A stretch of DNA of 64,000 nt from positions 1 through 64,000 of the forward strand of contig JBEVJC010000002.1 of the NCBI GenBank assembly GCA_040510375.1, written 5' to 3'. The position numbers and the translations under genes were made by a program. Shown piece by piece: positions 18,043-25,494 of this stretch. Source of the DNA: JBEVJC01 sp040510375. GTDB taxonomy: Bacteria; Bacteroidota; Bacteroidia; Chitinophagales; Chitinophagaceae. Position 1 is the stretch's first letter. Every line of letters begins with the position of its first letter. Under the pieces are notes generated by a model. The model was given only the letters and a program-made list of their open reading frames with translations. It was not told where the DNA came from and searched no databases.

Positions 18043-18284
18043 GAATAAAACCACCTGGAAAGGTGGTTTTAATTTTTTGTACTGGACGGTAGAAAAAAGT
18101 AGAAGTTGACTGATACTGGATTTTTTTGGTTTTTGGATTTGGACGTTTTGGTCTTTCAGTCTGGATTGGATAATCGGTCTTTCAGTTTGGATTTGGACAA
18201 CTTGGTTTTTCAGTCTGGATCTGGATGATAATCGGTTTTTCGAATCTGGTTATTGGATGGATTGATATTGCTATCAATCAACTT
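18043..18284 (-). ncRNA. Predicted small RNA A (tandem pair, minus strand)
   Basis: Minus-strand unit with a TATGTTTG box (plus coordinates 18291-18298), fitting the Bacteroidota -7 consensus TAnnTTTG, and an expected start near 18284. It ends about 240 nt later in an intrinsic terminator (18047-18070). The body carries four imperfect copies of a roughly 28-base motif containing CTGAAAGACC or CTGAAAAACC followed by an ATTATCCAATCC-like stretch. No credible ORF is present. Its promoter, 5' end, 3' end and terminator position are shared with copy B, while the middle differs. The RNA itself is inferred; a decayed repeat element is the main alternative. Confidence 0.45.
18047..18070. terminator. 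Intrinsic terminator hairpin, bidirectional
   Basis: AAAACCACC and GGTGGTTTT form a 9-bp stem around a 6-base loop. The plus side is followed by aatttttt and the minus side by attctttt. On the minus strand it closes predicted RNA A; on the plus strand it would stop read-through from the RHS island. Confidence 0.7.
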
Positions 18285-18382
18285 CTGATGCAAACATAAG
18301 GCAGCGCTCATTACGCACCTAGAGATAAACTACCCAATCTTTATGTGAAAAATACGATCAGGAAACATTGAAAGAATACGAT

Positions 18383-18552
18383 AAAAAAAGCCACCGCGAA
18401 GAATCGTGGTGGCTTAACATTTTAAATACTGGACGGTAAAAAAAATAGAAGCTGACTAATATTGGATTTTAAAAACGGTCGGTCTTTCGGATTGGATAAT
18501 GTAGTCTTTCGGATCAGGATATTGGATAGATTGATTTGGTATCACTCAACTT
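18383..18552 (-). ncRNA. Predicted small RNA B (tandem pair, minus strand)
   Basis: Second, shorter copy of the unit. A TATGTTTG box lies at plus coordinates 18559-18566, with a TTG-containing -33 element (18587-18592) exactly 20 bases upstream; copy A has the same spacing. The expected start is near 18552. The transcript would run about 170 nt to a terminator at 18389-18415 followed on the minus strand by a run of seven T. It contains two copies of the GAAAGACC/ATTATCCAATCC motif versus four in copy A. The shared 3' part (plus strand tactggacggt, then tagaag and tgact) precedes the hairpin in both. Confidence 0.48.
18389..18415 (-). terminator. Intrinsic terminator of predicted RNA B
   Basis: AAGCCACC and GGTGGCTT pair, with extra pairing toward the loop (cgcgaagaatcg). 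On the minus strand the stem is followed by TTTTTTT. The hairpin differs in sequence from that of copy A although it occupies the same place. Confidence 0.75.
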
Positions 18553-18780
18553 CTGATGCAAACATAGACCGATCCGGATCACCGGTCAAGAGATAATCTA
18601 CCCGATTTTGATGTTAAATATACTTGTGGGATAATAGTTGATTGTGTAAGGAAAGAAAGGGGTTAAATACGTTAGGACTGTTGCCGGACAGAAGAAATTT
18701 ATAGGGGTGGTAGCTATTCGGCCGGCAATACGTCCGGCGGGAGATGGGGTGGCCAATTGGTCCGTTTCAGGCAAAAAAAA

Positions 18781-18804
18781 GGGCCCGGATAGAAATCCAG
18801 CCCC
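18781..18804 (-). terminator. Terminator-like hairpin
   Basis: GGGCCCGGAT and ATCCAGCCCC pair around agaa with a small internal mismatch. The minus side is followed by eight T; the plus side has only gtttt. No gene is recognised on the minus strand upstream of it, so either a minus-strand transcript from near the his promoter ends here or it is a leftover. The rest of 18625-18950 shows no supported gene. Confidence 0.5.
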
Positions 18805-18956
18805 GTTTTAAAATCCAATATCCTATGAAAAACCAGTGCAATAATAACACGCATTTTCTTCCCCTGCAATACCCGGAACCGGTATTTATCAACATTCCCC
18901 TTAAAATGGGTGTTATTACATCATTTACAGGGTGAATACACCCCCCTAAATTTAAT

Positions 18957-18986
18957 TTTGCCGGTAAAAAAACCTCGTTATTTTTG
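18957..18986 (+). promoter_or_regulatory. his operon promoter
   Basis: TTTG at 18957-18960 and TATTTTTG at 18979-18986 match the Bacteroidota -33 TTTG and -7 TAnnTTTG elements with an 18-base spacer. Transcription would begin around 18992-18995, about ten bases before the leader-peptide ATG. An overlapping TAATTTTG at 18953-18960 could act as a second -7 box. Confidence 0.6.
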
Positions 18987-19002
18987 CAGCAACAAAAAAT
19001 AC

Positions 19003-19071
19003 ATGAATAACAACCTGCATATCCATCATCATCATCTTACACAAGCGGTAGGCTGTGATGGTATTATGTAG
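19003..19071 (+). CDS. hisL: Histidine operon leader peptide
   Basis: A 22-codon open frame, MNNNLHIHHHHLTQAVGCDG then IM and stop. It has five His codons in a window of six (19018-19035), four consecutive. It lies between the predicted promoter and a terminator hairpin, upstream of hisG, as in classical amino-acid attenuators. Its product has no expected function. Ribosome stalling at the CAT codons when charged His-tRNA is scarce is the sensor. The 3' half of the frame contains one arm of the antiterminator. Confidence 0.85.
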   Translation: MNNNLHIHHHHLTQAVGCDGIM

Positions 19072-19122
19072 ACTCCAACATAATTAACTTTTTCAGGGCT
19101 TACCGGCAGGTAGGCCTTTTTT
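19046..19122 (+). promoter_or_regulatory. his attenuator: antiterminator and terminator stems
   Basis: Three pairing segments are visible. GGCTTACC (19097-19104) pairs with GGTAGGCC (19109-19116) over a four-base loop, followed by TTTTTT: an intrinsic terminator. The same GGCTTACC can instead pair with cGGTAGGCT at 19046-19054 inside the leader frame, forming a nine-pair antiterminator. An inner hairpin attatgt/acataat (19063-19069 with 19078-19084) stabilises that fold. A ribosome stalled on the His codons leaves 19046-19054 free and favours read-through into hisG; a ribosome reaching the stop codon at 19069 covers it and lets the terminator form. Confidence 0.8.
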
Positions 19123-19150
19123 ATTGCAAAAACCGGTGATTATAAATTGT

Positions 19151-20002
19151 ATGAAACTAAAAATAGCGATCCAGAAATCAGGCAGGCTCTCGGAAGACTC
19201 ACTCCGGCTTTTAAAAGAATGTGGTATCGAACTTTCCAATGGGGGTAACAAACTTAAATCGGCATCGTCCAACTTTCCCCTGGAAGTATATTTTTTAAGG
19301 GATGATGATATACCCCAATACGTGGAGGATGCGGTAGCGGATATTGGTATTGTGGGAGAAAACGTAGTCTACGAAAAACAGAAAGACGTGCAGGTGCTGG
19401 AACAACTCGGCTTTGGGAAATGCCGGCTTTCACTTGCCGTGGGAAGGAACGAAGAGTATACCCGCGAAGGACTGCAGGGCAAGCGGATTGCCACCAGTTA
19501 CCCGGTATTGCTGCAGAAATTCCTTGATCGTGAAAACATCAGTGCCGAGATCCACGAGATCAGCGGCAGCGTGGAGATTGCTCCGGGCATCGGATTGGCA
19601 GAAGCCATCTGCGACCTGGTGAGCAGCGGTTCAACCCTGCTTACAAATGGCCTGAAGGAGACGGAGACCATCCTGCATTCACAGGCGGTCCTTATCCGCA
19701 ATCACCAGCTGGGGGCCGAAAAGACCTTTATCCTTGAACAATTATTGTTCCGGCTCCGGTCGGTACGCCAGGCAAGGAATAATAAATATATCCTGCTGAA
19801 TGCGCCAAACGAAAAGCTGGATCAGATCATCGGCTTGCTTCCGGGTATGAAGAGTCCGACTGTATTGCCACTGGCCGCTTCAGGCTGGAGCAGTGTTCAC
19901 AGCGTTATTGATGAAAATGATTTCTGGAGCATTATCCAGCAACTGAAATCAGCCGGGGCCCAGGGCATCCTGGTAGTACCGATCGAAAAAATGATCCTTT
20001 AA
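19151..20002 (+). CDS. hisG: ATP phosphoribosyltransferase, long form
   Basis: A 283-residue HisG that catalyses the first, committed step of histidine synthesis: ATP plus PRPP to phosphoribosyl-ATP. The start at 19151 (MKLKIAIQKSGRLSEDS) matches the family. An in-frame extension upstream runs into the terminator T-run and is unlikely to be translated. Features are the PRPP-binding region with ISGSVEIAPGIGLAEAICDL and a C-terminal ACT-like regulatory domain from about residue 210, which marks the long, hexameric, histidine-feedback-inhibited form needing no HisZ. First structural gene after the attenuator; 24 bp separate it from hisD. Confidence 0.96.
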   Translation: MKLKIAIQKSGRLSEDSLRLLKECGIELSNGGNKLKSASSNFPLEVYFLRDDDIPQYVEDAVADIGIVGENVVYEKQKDVQVLEQLGFGKCRLSLAVGRNEEYTREGLQGKRIATSYPVLLQKFLDRENISAEIHEISGSVEIAPGIGLAEAICDLVSSGSTLLTNGLKETETILHSQAVLIRNHQLGAEKTFILEQLLFRLRSVRQARNNKYILLNAPNEKLDQIIGLLPGMKSPTVLPLAASGWSSVHSVIDENDFWSIIQQLKSAGAQGILVVPIEKMIL

Positions 20003-20026
20003 TCAACGGCTATTTCAATTATTTAT

Positions 20027-21307
20027 ATGACAATAATCAGCAACCCATCGAAAGATACCTGGGCTTCCTTACTTAAACGTCCTGAAATGGAAGCAGGCAC
20101 CCTGCACCAGCAGGTGGGGCAGGTGCTGGAAAGGGTGCGGGAGGAAGGTGATGCAGCACTGTTTGCCTATACCGAACAATTCGATGGAATAAAACTGGAT
20201 ACACTGGCTGTGGCTTCCCAGGAATTTGAAGAAGCAGAACAGCAACTGGATGAGTCACTGAAGACGGCCATCCAGGCGGCTTACCAGAATATCCATCGCT
20301 TCCATATCGCACAAAAAATAAAAGAGGACCGCATTGAAACAATGCCCGGTGTATGGTGCTGGCGCCGTTCGGTGGCAATTGATAAGGTTGGCCTGTATGT
20401 ACCCGGTGGTAATGCACCACTTTTCTCCACGGTATTGATGCTGGCTGTTCCCGCAAGGATCGCAGGATGTAATGAGATCATCCTTTGCACACCGCCACAG
20501 AAGAATGGCAGGGTGCATCCTGCCGTGCTCTTTGCCGCATCGGTGGCGGGTATCAGCAAGGTGTACCGGATTGGTGGAGCCCAGGCAATCGCGGCAATGG
20601 CCTATGGAACCGCATCGGTTCCGGCAGTTTATAAGATTTTCGGTCCGGGTAACCAATACGTAAACTGTGCAAAAATTATGGTGCAGTCCGGGGTGGCCAT
20701 TGATATGCCGGCCGGACCGAGTGAGGTTTGCGTGCTGGCGGATGAAACTGCCTCTGCTGCATATGTGGCTGCGGATCTGCTGTCGCAGGCTGAACATGGA
20801 GCAGATAGCCAGGTGCTGCTGGTGACTACCTCGCAGGAACTTGCCAATAATGTGATTGTCGAAGTAGAAAAACAACTGGAAGATCTCGGCCGTAAAAGTT
20901 TTGCAACCGGTGCACTGAACAGGAGCCGGGTGATTGTGATGGATTCTCTGGAGGAAGCAATCGGGATTGTTAATGAATATGCAGCAGAACACCTGATTAT
21001 TGCAATGGACAAGTTTGAATTTATAGCCGACCGTATTACCAATGCAGGCTCGGTGTTCCTTGGCCATTACTCGCCGGAGTCGGTGGGTGATTATGCCAGT
21101 GGCACCAACCATACCCTGCCCACCAATGGTGCGGCGCGTGCTTACAGCGGTGTCAGTGTAGACAGTTTTGTAAAAAAGATCACGTACCAGCAACTGACAA
21201 AAGACGGATTAAAAATGATCGGGCGTACGGTGGAAGTGATGGCCAGGGCAGAGGGACTCGATGCACATGCAAACGCAGTAAACATCAGGCTTAACGAAAC
21301 AAGGTAA
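20027..21307 (+). CDS. hisD: Histidinol dehydrogenase
   Basis: A 426-residue zinc and NAD-dependent enzyme that oxidises L-histidinol in two steps to L-histidine, the end of the pathway. Recognisable are VGLYVPGGNAPLFSTVLMLA, the zinc/substrate-site block RIGGAQAIAAMAYGTASVP, FGPGNQYVNCAK, AEHGADSQVLLVT, and the closing EYAAEHLIIA and YASGTNHTLPTNGAARAYSG. Length is normal. Second gene of the operon; placement right after hisG is common in bacteria. Confidence 0.97.
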   Translation: MTIISNPSKDTWASLLKRPEMEAGTLHQQVGQVLERVREEGDAALFAYTEQFDGIKLDTLAVASQEFEEAEQQLDESLKTAIQAAYQNIHRFHIAQKIKEDRIETMPGVWCWRRSVAIDKVGLYVPGGNAPLFSTVLMLAVPARIAGCNEIILCTPPQKNGRVHPAVLFAASVAGISKVYRIGGAQAIAAMAYGTASVPAVYKIFGPGNQYVNCAKIMVQSGVAIDMPAGPSEVCVLADETASAAYVAADLLSQAEHGADSQVLLVTTSQELANNVIVEVEKQLEDLGRKSFATGALNRSRVIVMDSLEEAIGIVNEYAAEHLIIAMDKFEFIADRITNAGSVFLGHYSPESVGDYASGTNHTLPTNGAARAYSGVSVDSFVKKITYQQLTKDGLKMIGRTVEVMARAEGLDAHANAVNIRLNETR

Positions 21308-21334
21308 ATCCGCAAAAACAAGAAAAGGAAGATT

Positions 21335-22408
21335 ATGGACCTGAATAAGATTACAAGGGAAAATATTAAAAAGCTGAAACCCTATTCATCGGCACGTGAT
21401 GAGTTCAAGGGAACGGCAGAAGTGTACCTGGATGCAAATGAAAACAGTCTTGGTTCGCCGCTGACCAAATGGTATAACCGGTACCCCGATCCGCATCAGT
21501 TACAATTGAAAGAAAAAATCAGCCGGATCAAGTCGGTCCCGGTTTCACAAATCTTCCTCGGCCATGGCAGCGATGAATGTATCGACCTGCTGTACCGGAG
21601 TTTTTGCGAGCCTGGTAAAACTAATGTGGTTATTTGTCCGCCCACATATGGAATGTACGAGGTCAGTGCCGGGATCAATGATGTTGAATTACGTGAAGCG
21701 CCACTTACTCCGGATTTCCAGCTCGACCTGGAACAAATCGAAAACCTTGTTGATGAAAATACCCGGTTGATTTTTATCTGTTCCCCCAATAATCCCACAG
21801 GGAACAGTATGAAGTATAGTGATATGGAAGTGCTGCTGAATAATTTCAACGGACTGGTGGTGGTGGATGAAGCCTATATCAATTTTTCAAAACAGCGTTC
21901 CATGACCTTCGAGCTGAAGGATTATGATAACCTGGTGGTGATGCAGACATTCAGTAAGGCCTGGGGACTGGCCGGACTCCGCCTGGGAATGGCCTTCGCG
22001 TCAGAAGCGGTCATCAACATCCTCAATAAAGTAAAGCCGCCCTATAATATTAACCAGCCCACACTGGAACTGGCGGTAAAAGCACTCGACGAAGTGCGGC
22101 AGGTAAATGATATGATCGTAGAGATCGTGGCGATGCGGGATGAACTGGCAGACGTATTCTCCCAGATGCCATTGATTGAAAAAGTGTATCCCACCGACGC
22201 GAATTTTATTCTTGTCAAAGTGCGTAACGCCGCCGATGTGTACCAATACCTGATTAATCAGAACATCGTGGTGCGGCACAGGGCTAATGTGCAATGGGCG
22301 GGCGACTGCCTCCGGATTACTGTCGGTACCGAAGCGGAAAACACCCGGCTGGTGGATGCACTGATCGGATTTATGAAACAATTTAAAAAGACTACCCAAT
22401 CCAACTGA
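21335..22408 (+). CDS. hisC: Histidinol-phosphate aminotransferase
   Basis: A 357-residue fold-type I PLP aminotransferase that converts imidazole-acetol phosphate and glutamate to L-histidinol phosphate. Visible: YLDANENSLGSP near the start, ICPPTYGMYEVSA, FICSPNNPTGN, VVVDEAYINF and the Schiff-base Lys in MQTFSKAWGLAGLRLGM. Length and motifs are those of the HisC subgroup of Bacteroidota. The gene sits 27 bp after hisD and 5 bp before hisB. Confidence 0.96.
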   Translation: MDLNKITRENIKKLKPYSSARDEFKGTAEVYLDANENSLGSPLTKWYNRYPDPHQLQLKEKISRIKSVPVSQIFLGHGSDECIDLLYRSFCEPGKTNVVICPPTYGMYEVSAGINDVELREAPLTPDFQLDLEQIENLVDENTRLIFICSPNNPTGNSMKYSDMEVLLNNFNGLVVVDEAYINFSKQRSMTFELKDYDNLVVMQTFSKAWGLAGLRLGMAFASEAVINILNKVKPPYNINQPTLELAVKALDEVRQVNDMIVEIVAMRDELADVFSQMPLIEKVYPTDANFILVKVRNAADVYQYLINQNIVVRHRANVQWAGDCLRITVGTEAENTRLVDALIGFMKQFKKTTQSN

Positions 22409-22413
22409 TACCA

Positions 22414-23544
22414 ATGGCAAAAAAAGTATTATTTCTCGACCGCGACGGCGTGATTTTTAAGGAGCAACCACCCGACTACCAACTCGACAGCCTGGAGAAA
22501 ATCCATTTTATGAAACACGTGATCAGCGCACTTGGCCGCGTAGCATCACTTGATTTTTACAAGGTACTTATCACCAACCAGGACGGATTGGGTACGGATG
22601 TTTTTCCGGAAGATACATTCACGCCCTACCAGGACCTGATGATCCGCACCCTGGAAGGCGAAGGATTTGTCTTCGATGAAATCCATATTGACCGCACCTG
22701 GGAAAAAGATAACCAGCCAACGCGTAAACCGGGCACCGCATTACTGACGCATTTCCTGGAACCGGGCGAATATGATCTAACCAATTCGTACATGGTGGGC
22801 GACAGGTGGACCGATATGCAGCTGGCAGTAAACCTGGGTATAAAAGGGATCCTGATTAAATCGCCCTACCTGCCGCTGACAGCGGAACAGGAAGAACAGT
22901 ATAAAGACGTGATTGTGCTGGCAACGGACGACTGGAATGATATTTATGCATTTCTCAAAAACGGCCAGCGTAAAGTGGTACACGAACGTAATACCAACGA
23001 AACTAAAATCCGGGTATCGGTCAACATGGATGGCACGGGCAAATCATCTATCCATACGGGAATCGGGTTTTTTGATCATATGCTTGAACAGATTGCGAGG
23101 CATGGTAAACTGGATCTGGAGATCCAGGCCCGGGGCGACCTCCATATTGATGAGCACCATACCATCGAAGACACGGGGATCGCGTTGGGTGAAGCTTTTG
23201 CCGAAGCCCTGAAAGATAAGGCTGGTATGGAACGTTATGGGTTTGCATTACCAATGGATGATGCAGAAGCGAAGGTGCTGATTGATTTCGGCGGCCGCAG
23301 CTGGATTGTCTGGGATGTATCATTTACCCGCGAAAAAATTGGTGAAATGCCCACAGAGATGTTTTTTCATTTTTTCAAATCGTTCAGCGATGCGGCAAAA
23401 TGTAATCTCAACATCAGTTGCCGGGGAGATAATGAACACCATAAGATCGAGGCCATTTTTAAAGCATTCGCCAAAGCGATCCGTATGGCAGTGAAAAAAG
23501 ATCCGTTCAGTAATTACCTGCCAAGCACCAAGGGGGTGCTTTAG
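22414..23544 (+). CDS. hisB: Bifunctional histidinol-phosphatase / imidazoleglycerol-phosphate dehydratase
   Basis: A 376-residue fusion. The N-terminal HAD-type phosphatase (residues 1-165; LFLDRDGVIF with the nucleophile Asp, TNQDGLGTD, MVGDRWTDMQLA) dephosphorylates histidinol phosphate. The C-terminal dehydratase (from about 185; HTGIGFFDHMLEQ, HIDEHHTIEDTGIALGEA, NEHHKIEAIFKAFA) makes imidazole-acetol phosphate and carries the two His-rich manganese-binding repeats. Such fusions occur in enterobacteria and Bacteroidota. The 3' end of the gene is partly duplicated just after the stop. Confidence 0.96.
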   Translation: MAKKVLFLDRDGVIFKEQPPDYQLDSLEKIHFMKHVISALGRVASLDFYKVLITNQDGLGTDVFPEDTFTPYQDLMIRTLEGEGFVFDEIHIDRTWEKDNQPTRKPGTALLTHFLEPGEYDLTNSYMVGDRWTDMQLAVNLGIKGILIKSPYLPLTAEQEEQYKDVIVLATDDWNDIYAFLKNGQRKVVHERNTNETKIRVSVNMDGTGKSSIHTGIGFFDHMLEQIARHGKLDLEIQARGDLHIDEHHTIEDTGIALGEAFAEALKDKAGMERYGFALPMDDAEAKVLIDFGGRSWIVWDVSFTREKIGEMPTEMFFHFFKSFSDAAKCNLNISCRGDNEHHKIEAIFKAFAKAIRMAVKKDPFSNYLPSTKGVL

Positions 23545-23620
23545 GATCTGCGAGTAACAAAAGATCCGTTCAGTAATTACTGCCAGGCGCCAGGGGAATA
23601 CTTTAGAACCTGTCAGAAAC
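23496..23620 (+). repeat. Imperfect tandem duplication of the hisB 3' end
   Basis: The segment aaaagatccgttcagtaattac, with the following tgccaa...ccaagggg...ctttag, occurs first at about 23496-23545 as the end of hisB and again 63 bp downstream (about 23559-23610) with point changes and a one-base deletion after attac. The second copy is non-coding. It forms part of the 162-bp hisB-hisH gap, in which no other feature is seen. Confidence 0.88.
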
Positions 23621-23706
23621 CGTCATAGAAAAGAACGCTGGCATTAATTGGGAAAAGGATCCCGGAAACAACAAAACCGGTTTCCTTAACCAGTAAGAAA
23701 AAGATC

Positions 23707-24306
23707 ATGGAAAATCAAGACAACAAAACCGTTATCGTAAAATATAATGCGGGAAATATCCAGTCGGTCCTGTATGCGCTGGAAAGAATCGGTGTGGATG
23801 CAGTAGTCACCGATGATCACGAATTGATCCGGCAATCATCCCGTGTCATTTTCCCTGGTGTGGGTGAAGCCAGTTCGGCTATGAAATATTTAAGGGAACG
23901 CGAGCTGGATAAATTATTGGCCGGACTTACACAACCTGTCCTCGGGATCTGCCTGGGGATGCAACTGATGTGTGAATTCAGTGAGGAAGGTGATACACCC
24001 TGCCTGGGAATATTTAAAAATGATGTTCGCCGTTTCCGGCACGAATTAAAAATCCCGCAGGTGGGATGGAACAATATCACACAATTGAAGACCCCGCTGT
24101 TCACTGGTTTGCCAGCAGATCCCTATGCTTATTTTGTGCATAGTTATTATGCGGGGATTAACCCGGATACCATTGCAGTTACGGATTACGGAATAACCTT
24201 CAGCAGTGCACTGTATCGCGATAATTTTTACGGGGTGCAGTTCCATCCGGAGAAAAGTGCAACAGCAGGTGAAACAATCCTCCGGAATTTTATTGCAATG
24301 AAATAA
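23707..24306 (+). CDS. hisH: Imidazole glycerol phosphate synthase, glutaminase subunit
   Basis: A 199-residue class I glutamine amidotransferase that supplies ammonia to HisF. The triad is apparent: Cys in GICLGMQLMCEF, and His/Glu in GVQFHPEKSATAG. The oxyanion strand reads VIFPGVGEASSAM, and VGWNNI matches the HisF contact region. It is separated from hisF by the GNAT gene and hisA, so the subunits are made from the same transcript. Start MENQDNK is the only reasonable ATG. Confidence 0.96.
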   Translation: MENQDNKTVIVKYNAGNIQSVLYALERIGVDAVVTDDHELIRQSSRVIFPGVGEASSAMKYLRERELDKLLAGLTQPVLGICLGMQLMCEFSEEGDTPCLGIFKNDVRRFRHELKIPQVGWNNITQLKTPLFTGLPADPYAYFVHSYYAGINPDTIAVTDYGITFSSALYRDNFYGVQFHPEKSATAGETILRNFIAMK

Positions 24307-24345
24307 TGACTGCTGATTTAATATATGAAGTATTAATTAATAAAC

Positions 24346-24774
24346 ATGTTGTCCGGAATTCAGGATATTATTATTAAAGAAACAGGGCTTGAGCAGGTGT
24401 GGAGCCTGCGTCACCGGGTAATGTATCCTTCTTTATCACCGGAAGCGGTGAAACTGGAAGATGATGCTGATGGATTACACCTTGGTCTGTATGCGGAGGG
24501 GAAACTGGTATCGGTAATCTCTTTGTTTCAGAGGGGCGAAGTTTTGCAGTTCCGGAAGTTTGCCACTGAAACGGAAGAACAAGGAAAGGGTTATGGTACA
24601 AGTTTATTATTGCATGTTATGCAATATGCGGATGAAGGCAACTGGTTGTACATCTGGTGTAATGCAAGAATCAGCGCAGCGGCCTTTTACGAAAAATTTG
24701 GTATGGGGGTTAGTGGTGACAGCTGGCAGCAGTATGGAATTGAATTTATAAAGATGGAAAAAAAGCTGAAATAA
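24346..24774 (+). CDS. GNAT family N-acetyltransferase inside the his operon
   Basis: A 142-residue acetyltransferase of the Gcn5-related fold. The acetyl-CoA loop is visible as EEQGKGYGTSLLLHVM (Q/R-x-x-G-x-G/A type) and the last strands as LYIWCNARISAAAFYEKFGM, a typical GNAT ending. The substrate is unknown. It lies between hisH and hisA, 39 bp after the former and one base before the latter, so it is part of the operon. It is not a known histidine-pathway step; acylation of a small amine or intermediate damage repair are guesses. Confidence 0.88.
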   Translation: MLSGIQDIIIKETGLEQVWSLRHRVMYPSLSPEAVKLEDDADGLHLGLYAEGKLVSVISLFQRGEVLQFRKFATETEEQGKGYGTSLLLHVMQYADEGNWLYIWCNARISAAAFYEKFGMGVSGDSWQQYGIEFIKMEKKLK

Positions 24775-24775
24775 A

Positions 24776-25492
24776 ATGGAGATCATCCCGGCAATTGATA
24801 TTATTGATGGTAAATGTGTGCGGCTTACGCAAGGCGATTATGGACAGAAAAAAATTTACAACGAACATCCGCTGGAAGTGGCCAGGCAATTTGAGCAGGC
24901 TGGATTAAAAAGATTACACCTGGTGGACCTTGACGGTGCACGCGATAAAAAGGTCCGCAACTGGAAAGTGCTGGAAACGCTTGCGTCCAAAACGAATCTT
25001 TCGATCGACTTCGGTGGTGGGTTGACTTCTGAAGAAGATGTGCGGATTGTTTTTAATTCGGGTGCAGACTATGCCACCGTTGGAAGTATTGCTGTAAAAA
25101 ATGAATTTGAGTTTGGCAAATGGTTGTTGATCTTTGGTCCGGAAAAGTTCCTGCTCGGCGCGGATGTGCGTGAGGAGAAAATTTCGATCCATGGATGGAA
25201 AGAGGACACCGAACTGGATATATATGATTTTATCGGTACGTACTTTGCAAAAGGGATTAGCCAGGTATTCTGTACTGATATCAGCAAGGATGGCAAACTG
25301 GAAGGTCCATCTACCGCGCTTTATAAAAAGATTATCACAAAATATCCCACCCTTTATTTTATCGCCAGCGGAGGTGTGGCAAATATAGACGACCTGAATG
25401 CCTTGCGGGATGCGGGTTGCAGCGGTGCAATAATTGGTAGGGCGATCTATGAAAACCGGATCACCCTGCAACAACTAAAATCATTTAACTGA
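24776..25492 (+). CDS. hisA: ProFAR isomerase (phosphoribosylformimino-AICAR-P isomerase)
   Basis: A 238-residue (beta/alpha)8 enzyme performing the Amadori isomerisation of ProFAR to PRFAR. Catalytic Asp near the start is in IIPAIDIIDGKCVRLTQGD; the second Asp is in the FCTDISKDGKLEGPS loop. Phosphate-binding ends IDFGGGL and IASGGVANIDDL are present in each half-barrel. Adjacent to hisF by 2 bp, the usual pair of homologous barrels. Confidence 0.97.
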   Translation: MEIIPAIDIIDGKCVRLTQGDYGQKKIYNEHPLEVARQFEQAGLKRLHLVDLDGARDKKVRNWKVLETLASKTNLSIDFGGGLTSEEDVRIVFNSGADYATVGSIAVKNEFEFGKWLLIFGPEKFLLGADVREEKISIHGWKEDTELDIYDFIGTYFAKGISQVFCTDISKDGKLEGPSTALYKKIITKYPTLYFIASGGVANIDDLNALRDAGCSGAIIGRAIYENRITLQQLKSFN

Positions 25493-25494
25493 AC

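Noticed and set aside
18100..18260. CRISPR-like spaced repeats
   Set aside because: Units are diverged, spacers are only a few bases to about ten and partly repeated, and no cas genes are present.
18536..18565. Seven-residue micro-ORF (MFASEVE / MFASEVD) at the start of both predicted RNAs
   Set aside because: The ATG lies inside the putative -7 box, upstream of the predicted start point, so it would not be transcribed.
18744..18935. 63-residue plus-strand reading frame before the his promoter
   Set aside because: It runs through a terminator-like hairpin, has no family likeness or upstream signal, and looks like chance.
20255..21193. 312-residue minus-strand frame opposite hisD
   Set aside because: Composition is that of an antisense shadow (His/Cys rich); hisD is clear on the other strand.
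24914..25474. 186-residue minus-strand frame opposite hisA
   Set aside because: Shadow of hisA; no domain.
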